From: Cladopsammia gracilis
Taxonomy: Eukaryota > Cnidaria > Anthozoa > Scleractinia > Dendrophylliidae
NCBI GenBank assembly: GCA_022457155.1
Contig: JAJGOT010000347.1
Location: forward strand, 516,001 to 580,000
Direction of reading: 5' to 3'
Length of the DNA: 64,000 nt
Shown: piece by piece, positions 42,619 to 54,800 of the stretch
Position numbering within the stretch: position 1 is the stretch's first letter
Layout of the letters: each line of letters begins with the position of its first letter
Translations under genes and position numbers: made by a program
The notes under the pieces: generated by a model
Seen by the model: only the letters and a program-made list of their open reading frames with translations
Database searches by the model: none
Told to the model about the DNA's origin: nothing

Positions 42619-45600
42619 TTACAATTCATTGAATGAAAGTGTGACGTCGTCGCCAATAAGCACAAAAGGCGCCCAGTATTTCACATCACTGTACTTGTCT
42701 GATTCTCTGAGACATTTCATGGCCTGGTTCAGCGACTCGCTTGTACTCCGTCCTTCCATGAGGTGATGATAAAAACTTCTCATGAAATCCAGCGTGGCCT
42801 CGTCATCGATCGCCCACAGTGACACCAGAACAGAACGAGCACCAGCACCCATAAAAGCACGTGCAATACCGACCACACCTTCAGCTTTGATCTCCCCTCG
42901 ACCACTGTGACAACAACTAAGCACAACAAGCCTGGCTCGCAGTCTCACACTCATCACATCGGCCATTGTTAAGAGAAAATCTTCCTCTTTAGGGATCCGT
43001 GATTGGCGGTTTGGGTTTGGAGTTAAAGCTATTTGACCTGTTTCCATGCGCCCATGTGCAGCAATGTGAACCAAGGCAACTGAAGGTAGACCTTTCATCA
43101 CTTCATCTTTGGTGGCCTTTTCTCTCGTGAGAGGTGTCACATTGAGAATCTGCCCAATCATTTCTACTTCCTTTTTGGCAAATGGAAGCTGATTTAAGAT
43201 CTTCTTCCCCTTCCTGTCAGTAATATCTGCTACGTATGGATCTCCCACAAGAAGAGCACCACTCCTGCTGTGGTATTCTGGTGGACAATCAGCAATCATT
43301 TTCAAACTGGTAAGCGAGGGAATCAATCTGATTCTGAATGATTCACAGAGGTACTTGGAATTGCGGTCCAGTAAGGCCGCATATGGAGCCAGCCACAGTG
43401 GACCATCCGGGACAATAATGAGTTCGTCACCTTGAACGAGATCTGCAATTGGAGCAATTATGTAGTTGTACAAGATGACTAAAGGATTCCCTTCAAAGAC
43501 AGGAGGCTGTGAGCTTTTGTTAGGGGACCTCTCATCAGGATGGATATCTTTTCGTACAAACGCATCCAAGGATCTATTCTCGCACTTGACGTCAGCACGG
43601 ACACCAGTGTTTATATAAGCACTTTCAATTAAGGACTGCCATGTTCTTGCTCCATTCTTTGAAAGGTCATTATCTAGCTCCTTTTTCCGGTGGTAAACAG
43701 GTTTACCTTTTGACAGCACCCAGATATTAATACCATCGTCAATGTTGTCTATGGAGAGAAAAGCTGTACATGATGAAGTGCAGCTGAACAGGTCATCTTT
43801 CTTATCACCACCCTCTCGTTTCTTGGACGGCTCTGCTTTAGAAGCATATTGCAATTCCATAAGATCAGCTAGAGCTTGCGCTCGTCCTTCTTCAGCAGCA
43901 AACAAAGCTTCTTTGATCTTGTCTTGTTTCAATAAAACTCTATACAAACCAGAATAGCTTGCATTACATTCATTTCGAAAACTAATCTTGCACTCATCTC
44001 TTGACCGAAGAAGACTTCTTACATCATTGAATACCTTAACGCTTGCCTGGTAACATTCTACGGCTTTGTTGAAATCACCGAGCCTGTGAAAAGCATTGCC
44101 AAGATTACTATACCCACGTCCTTCCCCGGCCTTATCTCCTACCTGTTTCTCAATACTAAGATCTAAGTTGTAGTATTCTAAGGCTTTGTTGATATCACCG
44201 AGACATTGAAACGCATTGCCAAGATTGCCATACGCACTTCCTTCCCCGGCTTTATCTCCCACCTCTTTCGCAATACTAAGACGTAGGTTGTGGTATTCTA
44301 CGGCTTTGTTGAAATCACCGAGACTTTGAAAAGCATTGCCAAGATTGCCATACGCCCCTCCTTCCATGGCCTTATCTCCCACCTTTTTCGCAATACTAAG
44401 ATTAAGGTCGTGGTATTCTACGGCTTTATCGAAATCACCGAGACTTTGAAAAGCGCAGCCAAGATTGCCATACGCCCTTCCTTCCCCGGCCTTATCTCCC
44501 ACCTCTTTCGCAATACTAAGACATAGGTTGTAGTATTCTACAGCTTTGTTGAAATCACCGAGACTTTTAAAAGTAATGCCAAGGTTGTTATACGCCGTTC
44601 CTTCCCCGGCCTTATCTCCCACTTCTTTCGCAATACCAAGACATAAGTTGTGGTAATTTAGGGCTTTGTTGAAATCACCAAGACTAACAAAATCATTTCC
44701 AAGATTGCCATACGCCCTTCCTTCCCCGGCCTTATCTCCCACCTCTTTCGCAATACTGAGACATAGGCTGTTGTATTCTACGGCTTTGTTGAAATCACCG
44801 AGACTGTGAAAAACACTGCCAAGATAGCCATACGCCCTTCCTTCCCCGGCCTTATCTCCCACCTCTTTCGCAATACTAAGACATAGGTTGTGGTATTCTA
44901 CGGCTTTGTTGAAATCACCGAGACTTTCAAACGCGCAGCCAAGATTGCCATACGCAATTCCTTCCGCGGCCTTATCTCTCACCTCTTTCGCAATACTAAG
45001 ACATAGGTTGTAGTATTCTATGGCTTTGTTGAAATCACCGAGACTTTGAAAACCATTGCCAAGATTTCCATACGCACTAAATTTCATGGCCTTATCTTCC
45101 ACCTCTTTCGCAATACTAAGACATAGGTTGTGATATTCTATAGCTTTGTTGAAATCACCGAGACCTTGAAAAGCATTTCCAAGATTGCCATACGCACGTC
45201 CTTCCCCGGCCTTATCTTCCACCTCTTTCGCAATGCTAATACATAGGTTGTAGTATTCTATGGCTTTGTTGAAATCACCAAGATTTTTAAAAGCATTGCC
45301 AAGACGGCAATACGCACTTCCTTCCCCGGCCTTATCTCCCACCTCTTTCGCAATACTGAGATGTAGGTTGTAATATTCTATGGCTTTGTTGAAATCGCCA
45401 AGACTTTGAAAAGCATTGCCAAGATTGCCATACGCACGTTCTTTCCCGGCCCTATCTCCCACCTCTTTCGCAATACTGAGACTTATGTTGTAGTATTCTA
45501 TGGCTTTGTTAAAATCACTGAGACTGTAAAAAGCATTGCCAAGATTGCAAAACGCACCTCCTTCCCCGGCCTTATCTCCAACCTCTTTCGAAATACCAAG

Positions 45601-45819
45601 ATCAAGGTTGTGGTACTCTACGGCTTTGTTGAAATCACCGAGATTTTCAAAAACATTGCCAAGATTGCCATACACACGTCCCTCCTCAGCTTTGTTTCCT
45701 TTTACTTTCGCAATACGAAGCTGTAACATTAAATAGGTGAGTTTTTCACTTGCAGACTGTTTTGACGTCTGTTGGCTTTCTGCAAACATCTGAATTTCTT
45801 GTTGTAGCAAGTTATTTAC
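42619..45819 (-). CDS. TPR gene 2 last exon: 14 TPR units plus CHAT domain
   Basis: Acceptor TTACAG then [22 protein letters not shown] units of 40 residues run from about residue 45 to 600, followed by an [11 protein letters not shown] helix. The CHAT domain then has [34 protein letters not shown] and [14 protein letters not shown]. The catalytic dyad is probably His at about residue 919 (codon 43056-43054) and the second Cys of the CC pair at about residue 967 (codon 42912-42910), counting from 45810. [20 protein letters not shown] and LWAIDDEAT are the usual C-terminal CHAT motifs, ending [11 protein letters not shown]. No frame break. Stop TAA is at 42621-42619. Confidence 0.93.
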   Translation of the reverse strand, partial: VNNLLQQEIQMFAESQQTSKQSASEKLTYLMLQLRIAKVKGNKAEEGRVYGNLGNVFENLGDFNKAVEYHNLDLGISKEVGDKAGEGGAFCNLGNAFYSLSDFNKAIEYYNISLSIAKEVGDRAGKERAYGNLGNAFQSLGDFNKAIEYYNLHLSIAKEVGDKAGEGSAYCRLGNAFKNLGDFNKAIEYYNLCISIAKEVEDKAGEGRAYGNLGNAFQGLGDFNKAIEYHNLCLSIAKEVEDKAMKFSAYGNLGNGFQSLGDFNKAIEYYNLCLSIAKEVRDKAAEGIAYGNLGCAFESLGDFNKAVEYHNLCLSIAKEVGDKAGEGRAYGYLGSVFHSLGDFNKAVEYNSLCLSIAKEVGDKAGEGRAYGNLGNDFVSLGDFNKALNYHNLCLGIAKEVGDKAGEGTAYNNLGITFKSLGDFNKAVEYYNLCLSIAKEVGDKAGEGRAYGNLGCAFQSLGDFDKAVEYHDLNLSIAKKVGDKAMEGGAYGNLGNAFQSLGDFNKAVEYHNLRLSIAKEVGDKAGEGSAYGNLGNAFQCLGDINKALEYYNLDLSIEKQVGDKAGEGRGYSNLGNAFHRLGDFNKAVECYQASVKVFNDVRSLLRSRDECKISFRNECNASYSGLYRVLLKQDKIKEALFAAEEGRAQALADLMELQYASKAEPSKKREGGDKKDDLFSCTSSCTAFLSIDNIDDGINIWVLSKGKPVYHRKKELDNDLSKNGARTWQSLIESAYINTGVRADVKCENRSLDAFVRKDIHPDERSPNKSSQPPVFEGNPLVILYNYIIAPIADLVQGDELIIVPDGPLWLAPYAALLDRNSKYLCESFRIRLIPSLTSLKMIADCPPEYHSRSGALLVGDPYVADITDRKGKKILNQLPFAKKEVEMIGQILNVTPLTREKATKDEVMKGLPSVALVHIAAHGRMETGQIALTPNPNRQSRIPKEEDFLLTMADVMSVRLRARLVVLSCCHSGRGEIKAEGVVGIARAFMGAGARSVLVSLWAIDDEATLDFMRSFYHHLMEGRSTSESLNQAMKCLRESDKYSDVKYWAPFVLIGDDVTLSFNEL

Positions 45820-48800
45820 CTGTAAAATAACGGCATTTAAAATGAGGCGAATTATTCTTTTCCGTGACCTCGCACGAGATAATTTATAAATTATTATAAT
45901 ATCAACAGAAAAATAACTTTAATTACGACAGTAACACATAACAACGATTCATGCTGTATGATGCATGACACAAAATCAAGCACGACTTTTCCAAATGAAT
46001 ATATATTACTAGTAATCAATAGTTATCTCAACTATTAAAAAAAAAATAATTTCCATTCAAACTACACTGAGCCCCAAAGTGCGAATTATCCCTTACTTCC
46101 GTAGAGGTAATTTAATTCTTAAAGGGTCCATCTTGGTCGTTTAAAGGCCTATGTAGCCCTTGTTGAACTGTTTTAGCCCTACAGGGCCCATCTAACCATT
46201 GGTTTATCTCAGTTCATACTTGTACATACCTTAATCGTATTCCACCACTACCCACTTACACAGAGGTGAATAGTTGTTGCGGTCGACGAGAGGAGACCGC
46301 GAGTCAAATTTTGTGTATAGCGAAAAAATTGGAGATTTTTCTCTGTTTATCCAATTACCATTATCCAATTATCCAATTACCTCGCTTTCAAATTTGGCGG
46401 CCTCGTTTTCACGTAATATAATGAGGTGACTCGCGGATCTAAGTATCGATTTGCTTGCGTGATTAAGTTCAACATCTGCCGCTATATTTCTATCCTTTTA
46501 TCAGTAAATAGCCGTTAACTGAAAACGCGCGTCAGCTATTTAAATAGTTCAGAAAACTCGCCCATGAAGTATTGACTCACGTGGCAATGCTCTGCGAAGA
46601 ACTTCAACATCTGACGCCATACTGCAATTTTCAGTTGAGCAATGCAAGAGCGAGTTTTGGTGAGAAAGTTTTGCCATTAAAACTACGTTGTTGTTAAAGG
46701 TAACTTGCTACATTTGCAACATTTACTTGTCTGTTCTGCGCGTTTTCAATGAAAAATGTTATCTAGGCTCTTTTGAAACTGAAAATACAGACGTTTCGGG
46801 ACTTCTGTCCCATCTTCAGTGAATAGCCGTTAACAGAAAACGTGCGTCAGCTATTTAAATAGTTCCAACATGGATAGTAGAAGGTTTCTTCTACTATCCA
46901 TGGTTCCAAATGTCGCAATATCGCAACATTAAAGCGCGCGGAAAAAGTCTAAATAAAAATGAAGTCAATGTTCATGCCGTGTGCTTGGAGTGTTTGGTAT
47001 TTGAAAATCGCTCGCTCTGCTCGTCTTTCTGTAGTATTTTTCACTCACGGACAGTTGTGTTCTCGACGTTATCAGTAACAAAATGCGCGAAATAACTGAT
47101 GACGTCCGCGACAGTCATTTAATTAATTAATTAATTAATTAATTGGAAACGTAACAAGTTAATTGGAAACGTTACACAATTAATTGGACTTGACTTGACA
47201 ACAACGTAGTTTTAGCAATCAACAAGTCCAGGAACTGCTGAAAAGCCTGAACATGACGATAAATGCTAGCACTGTTAGTGAAGCAGACATGACACTTGCA
47301 ATACTGCAAGCAAGCAAACCGATCAAACTAACATACGACTCCGATACTAACAAAGTCCAAGGCATTACAAATTGAGTATCGAAAACACTACTACGTGAAT
47401 TGTTGTATTACTCTGTTGTATATAACACTGGACGAAAAAACGGATTTTCCTGTATAGCAAATGTGCAGCAAACGTATGGCAAATTCCACATTTGCTCACA
47501 TTTGCTCAAATTTACTTCAAGACAACGATCTGATTTTGCCCCAATTTTGCTATCATGGCAAAGCTGGTAAATTCCATATTTGCTTTAAATTTACTCCCAT
47601 GCATAAAAATAGTGTAAAGTTTGTTTTTTTCTAGGCATTTGCCAGGGTAGCAAATACGATATCAAAAGTGACATTTTGTATGTACTTTGCCTGAAGTGGA
47701 AAATTTGATCAAAGTATCATTTTTGAACATAATTTGCCCAGGGCGGTAAATGTGTTCAAAGAATCATTTTTTCCACGGATTTGCTCAGGGTGGTAAATGT
47801 GTTCAAAGAATTATTTTTTCACTTATTTGCTCAGGTGGTAAATGTGTTCAAAGAATCATTTTTCCACGTGTTTGCTCAAGGTGGTAAATGTGATCAAAGA
47901 ATCATTTTTCCACGTATTTGCTCAGGGTGGTAAATGTGTTCAAAGAATCATTTTTCCACTTATTTGCTCAGGTGGTAAATGTGTTCAAAGAATCATTTTT
48001 CCACGTATTTGCTCAGGGTGGTAAATATGTTCAAAGAATTATTTTTTCACTTATTTGCTCAGGTGGTAAATGTGTTCAAAGAATCATTTTTCCACGTGTT
48101 TGCTCAAGGTGGTAAATGTGATCAAAGAATCATTTTTCCACGTATTTGCTCAGGGTGGTAAATGTGTTCAAAGAATCATTTTTCCACTTATTTGCTCAGG
48201 TGGTAAATGTGTTCAAAGAATCATTTTTCCACGTATTTGCTCAGGGTGGTAAATATGTTCAAAGAATCATTTTTCCACGTGTTTGCTCAGGGTGGTAAAT
48301 GTGATCAAAGAATCATTTTTCCACGTATTTGCTCAGGGTGGTAAATGTGTTCAAAGAATCATTTTTCCACACGTATTTGCTCAGGGTGGTAAATGTGTTC
48401 AAAGAATCATTTTTCAACGTATTTGCCCAGGGTGGTAAAAGTGATCAAAGACTTCGGCATTTTCCACGTATTTGCTCAGGGTGGTAAATGTGATCAAAGA
48501 ATCATTTTTCCACTTTATGCTCTAGAAATGGGATGAAAAAAATATTTTCCCTAGGACAGTAAATGTGATCGGTGAGTCAGTTTTCGACATATATATTTGC
48601 TCAATTAATGTCTACACCACACTGCAGTAACAATAAATTCAAGTCATAAATGAAATTACTTTAATTAATTCAATAACTATCTAACTAAACCAAATCACGT
48701 TGTCAACCGTATTTACAATGTCGAATCACGTTGAGAATAGATCAACTACGAAATAATACACTGTTACAAAATAATTCTTTTACACGATTTAACTGGGTGG

Positions 48801-51800
48801 TAAAATGCTACATGTTACATGAGCTCAATTCAATCAGGAATCATTTCAACAGGTGCATACAAAAAGCCCTAAATACAGGTTATTCTTCAATTTGAACACA
48901 CAGTAAAAACTCTATTAGCCCCTGGGGCTTATGTAATTCGGGGGGCTTAAAAGAGAGGAGTTGCGAGGGGTAAGTTAAAAAAAACTGATCTGTGCACATA
49001 TACTCAAAGGAGATTACTTTCTTCCTGGCATGCACTGCAAACAAACTACATGCGACCCACAAGCAGCTCTTTTTACAGGTACTCAGCAGCTCTTTTTTAC
49101 CAGGTCAGTTGCTTGTATTGGAAACATTTGCTGAAGAAATCCATGATATTCTCTAAATGTAGGCAGAGTTAATAAGGCTTATTATTTTTCCAAACGGCAG
49201 ATTGAATGTATGAAAGCCTTGTATTTCAGTTCAACCAGTGCTGTGTGGTACAATCACTTATTTTACAGCTTTAGTTTATGTTATTGTGACCAAAATAGCA
49301 TTTCAAACCATCCACAAATGCAAATAAATCGTCTCACAAAAGACGTGCTGCATGTAGTCTGCAGATTCATTAACACTTCAATTCAATGCCGATAAATACA
49401 AATAGTTGCTGAAAAGCAGGTTTATTGATCCCAAGAATCTGAAGATATTTCACGCATCTACACCACACGACACCAATCAAACTGAAATGTGAGGCTTATG
49501 ATCGGTTTGCAAAGTTAACCAGACTTAAGAACAAATTGCAAATATAACTGAAGTGGAAGATATTATTTTTGATAATTGTGTTTGTTTGCGGTGCATGCAT
49601 GCAAGATACTAAGTGCCTTGTTTATCTGCATACAATTATGTAATTGGAAGACTGCTACTTGGAAGCCAAAAATAATTGGGGGGGGGGGGGGGGGGGGGGT
49701 GCATAAAGGGCCTATCTTGATGAAAATGTAATTTTGGGTGAATGTTTGTTTGGATTTGCCTCACTTTTTGCATGTGGCCTTGAGAAACAAATACCCATGT
49801 TTTTTCTTTTTATCCCTGAGTTCTGTTGGCATTTATTTTAGAAGAATGATAAGTTCCATAGGATTCTTTCACTATAAAACCACATCTACTTATGACATCA
49901 TATCTCATAACCTTGTCCAAACAAAAAGAAACCACAAAGCAGTATGGTGAAATGGGAATGTTTCTTGAGTAAAATGGAGTGCAAAAAACAAGGCTATTCC
50001 TAGTGAAACTGAAATAGAACCTATGAAAGTGTACACTGGCCTTTTATGCACCAAATCCCATAATTGTCGAAGGAGAAGGTCATGGAAAATTCATGCAAAT
50101 GGAAGCTTAATGTACGTGTAGTCTGTAAAGTCAAACTTGTTTGCTCTGTAGACAATTTAGTCATCATTAATTTTACTGAGCTTTCTCAGGAACTCATTAC
50201 CTGGAGCATGCGACTGCCATACTGCGCTTATGAAATGGCATTTTTGCAAGATGGTTTATTTTTAGACTATAAGCCTTTCCCGCAAATTGGTTTTGGAATT
50301 GAAAGCCAATCATAAGAAATTGCATTGATAATAAACGTTTACCGTAAATGTAATAAATAACTATGACAACTCGTCCACATAAGAATCAGAAAAAATTATT
50401 TTTGCGGGAAAGGGAAAAGATTATCTCAAAATTAACCTACTGGTAAAAATGCCATTGCACAAATTTATGGCATTTGTATGCCCCTGGTAATGGGCTCCTG
50501 GCTTTCTAGAGTTTGAACACCAATAAACCAAACCTGTGTTTGTGTAGGAGACTGTGCTTTTAAATGGCTGTGTCAGTTATGAATAATATTTAGCTGTTCA
50601 AAATGCAATATCAATTAGCACTTTTTAAAGATTACAATAAAACAAAAACACTCAAAACCATGAATACTTTGTTGTTATGTGTTTGTTTTGTTGATTTAAA
50701 GTTTGCAACAGCGGTTTTAGAAACTTGAAGTTTGACAGAGTGAAAGTCAAACTTCAAAGTTTTAAACATTGTATTCATGTGTTTGAGTGTTTTTGTTTCA
50801 TGATTTTAACCATTAAAAAAGGACTAAATGTTGCATTTAGAAATTGAATTCATAACCGACACAGCCATTTAAAAACACAGTCCCCCACACAAACACAGGA
50901 TAGAGATGCTCCTGTGAAACAATGATTAAACTGGTTTGCATTCTATTTCATGACCCAGTTCCTTAACTGAGGAGTGCTGACAATGCAAAGTCAGGGGCAT
51001 CTTCTGGTTTCTCCCAGGTTGATGATGGCCCTTGACTCGTTTCAAAAACCATGTTTGCATGGTCCCCCTATACTTCTTCGGCACTTAGTTATACGGTCAA
51101 GGCTCTTCATCAAATCATCAAGTTCTGTGCTCCTACAAGGGAGGGGTCTGACACACATATGTTTATACTGTTTGTTTTCTACATCTAAACCCGATGTGCT
51201 GCCATTGGTTTCACCCTCAGGCTCCGAAATGGACTCCCCAGATGACATATAGTCCATCGTCAGGCAGACATTATATTTTTCTTTATCTTCTTGTTGCATC
51301 GATGTCCATTCCTTTAATGCTTTTATCCGCTTAATTCATTTCTGTAAAAGATGAAAATCTAGAATTAACTAAGCACAAATAAGTAACTGAACAATGAAAT
51401 TACAGTGTTACTGTGAAACCCACAACCCAAGACGATGAATGAATATATTGCACAACAATTTATGAGCCATTACTCATAAGGTTGTTTACAGACAATTTTT
51501 TTTACTTCTAGATAAATGTGTATAACAGGGTGCATATAAAAATCAGTTTTTACAACTACAAAGGTCTTTCTTGCTAGTCCAAATTAAATTAAAATTTTTG
51601 GGGAAGAGGGCAAGGGAGGCTGATCTACATGTGTATGTACAATGTAGTGATTAATAATTTTACCTTAGACTGTAAAGGGATGGTTGAAAATGATTACAAG
51701 GTTGTGATATTGATTTATCATTAAAATAATATATGTTTATTTTTTTTTGTTGCATCGCAGCAGTCCATACTACTAAATCCTTGAATTTGATTGGTTAAGG

Positions 51801-54800
51801 ACACACTCTCTAGAGGTCCTGATATTCCCATCTGGACCCCATATACAGACTGTTCCGAATTTTTAGAATGTACAGCTACAAAATTTTTGTACCTAAAATG
51901 TAAAACACTTAACAATGTAAAAAGAAATATAATTAAGCAATAATGACTTCGGTTTTACTGTTAGAGTTCACATTTCTGCCAGACATATGGCTTTCACAAG
52001 TATGTACAAATTAAACCAATATTCCCACAGAGAAAAAATTATTATGTTACTTGCTGGCCTACAGTGTAGGTCGGGCCATATTGGGAAAAAACTGCCCTTG
52101 GGTCCAGTTTTTCCCAGTACAGACCTCCCGGCCAGCAAATCGTATATGACACAGTAGGTAATATTAATTTACCCATTTCAAAATAAAAATGTTTGAGGAC
52201 AAACCGGCAATGTATAACTGGAGTGTTCACAGTAAAAAAAATTGTGTTTACTGCAGGCATTAAACATCTTTTGCTTACCGTATTCTTTCTACTTCTCTTC
52301 CGCGGCTCCTGCAACACTAATACTTCTGCTTCTTTTTGTCAACATTTTTCTGCTGCCTCATTTTGGTACGCAAATGGTCTCGCATCACAGCTGTTTGAAA
52401 TGGAAAAGTGTTAGAACTAGATGTTAGTTACATGCATTGTACACTGTAGTTCAATTTTCATTTTCCTGTGTTTTTATTTTCATTCATTACCATATATATT
52501 GTATATTAACAAAGAAATAATATTATTATTATTTATTGTATTATTATTAGAAATCCAGCAAGGAAGAGATTTAAAATGCATGTCAAATTCAACTGTATGT
52601 ACATGCATACACTGTATGTTATCACTGCACTATTGAAAAATCAAACCCTAAAACTGTTGGCACTACTCAATTATGGACATGGACATTTCACTCTTAATTT
52701 ATAACATATTGTTATAAGTTGATGCACATGATACAAGGTCTGACAAAAGTGCCATCACTCATGGAATGTTACCTCAAAGCATGTTTACCACATGATCAAG
52801 GACCACATACATGTACATTTAGTGTCCTAAAGCAGTTGGCACAGCTAAACTATGAACATGGCAATTTCAAGGCAAAATCACTCTTTATTTGGAACAATAT
52901 GTGGTCCTTCATTACAGTACACAGTCATGCCTTGAGGTCTAACAAGGCTATTGTCGCTTTCAGAATCTACTAGAACTAAGATCTCACAAAATCAAACCTA
53001 AAAACAGCCGACACAGAGCAATTATAATCATGGCAATTTCAGGGGGCAAACAACTCGATTTTTTAGGACAGTGTGGTCACTCGTCATGGTACACATGCTT
53101 CAAGATCTGACTAAACTGCCGTCATTCACAGAATGTACTAGAGCTAAGATCTCACAAATTCAAACCCAAAAACAGCCAACACAGTGCAATTATAATCATA
53201 GTAATTTCAAGGCCAAACAACACAATGCAATTATAATCATGGCAATTTCAGGGGGCAAACAACTCTCAATTTTTTAGGACAATGTGGTCACTCGTCATGG
53301 TACACATGCTTCAAGATCTGACTAAACTGCCGTCACTCACAGAATGTACCAGAGCTAAGATCTCACAAAATCAAACCCAAAAACAGCCAACACAGTGCAA
53401 TTATAATCATGGTAATTTCAAGGCCAAACAACACAGTGCAATTATAATCATGGCAATTTCAGGGGGCAAACAACTCTCAATTTTTTAGGACAATGTGGTC
53501 ACTCGTCATGGTACACATGCTTCAAGATCTGACTAAACTGCCGTCACTCACAGAATGTACCAGAGCTAAGATCTCACAAATTCAAACCCAAAAACAGCCA
53601 ACACAGTGCAATTATAATCATGGTAATTTCAAGGCCAAACAACACAGTGCAATTATAATCATGGCAATTTCAGGGGGCAAACAACTCTCAATTTTTTAGG
53701 ACAATGTGGTCACTCGTCATGGTACACATGCTTCAAGATCTGACTAAACTGCCGTCACTCACAGAATGTACCAGAGCTAAGACCTCACAAATTCAAACCC
53801 AAAAACAGCCAACACAGTGCAATTATAATCATGGTAATTTCAAGGCCAAACAACACAGTGCAATTATAATCATGGCAATTTCAGGGGGCAAACAACTCTC
53901 AATTTTTTAGGACAATGTGGTCACTCGTCATGGTACACATGCTTCAAGATCTGACTAAACTGCCGTCACTCACAGAATGTACCAGAGCTAAGATCTCACA
54001 AATTCAAACCCAAAAACAGCCAACACAGTGCAATTATAATCATGGTAATTTCAAGGCCAAACAACACAGTGCAATTATAATCATGGCAATTTCAGGGGGC
54101 AAACAACTCTCAATTTTTTAGGACAATGTGGTCACTCGTCATGGTACACATGCTTCAAGATCTGACTAAACTGCCGTCACTCACAGAATGTACCAGAGCT
54201 AAGACCTCACAAATTCAAACCCAAAAACAGCCAACACAGTGCAATTATAATCATGGTAATTTCAAGGCCAAACAACACAGTGCAATTATAATCATGGCAA
54301 TTTCAGGGGGGCAAACAACTCAATTTTTTAGGACAATGTGGTCACTCGTCATGGTACACATGCTTCAAGATCTGACTAAACTGCCATCACTCACAGAATG
54401 TACCAGAGCTAAGATCTCACAAAATCAAACCCAAAAACAGCCAACACAGTGCAATTATAATCATAGTAATTTCAGGGGGCAAACAACTCTCAATTTTTTA
54501 GGACAATGTGGTCACTCGCCATGGTACACATGCTTCAAGATCTGACTAAACTGCCGTCACTCACAGAATGTACCAGTGCTAAGATCTCACAAAATCAAAC
54601 CCAAAAACAGCCAACACAGTGCAATTATAATCATGGTAATTTCAAGGCCAAACAACTCTTAACTTTTTAGGACAATGTGGTCATTCAGTATGGTGCGCAT
54701 GCTTCAAGATCTGACAAAATTATAACTGCCATCACTCACAGAATGTACCAGACCTACATGTAAGATCTTACAAAATCAAACCTAAAAACAGCCGACACAG

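Noticed and set aside
47842..48252. Open frames of about 60 codons
   Set aside because: Products of the 44-48-bp tandem repeat in the CACTA-like element.
53071..54545. Six near-identical 68-codon frames
   Set aside because: Belong to the 211-bp satellite; no evidence of translation.
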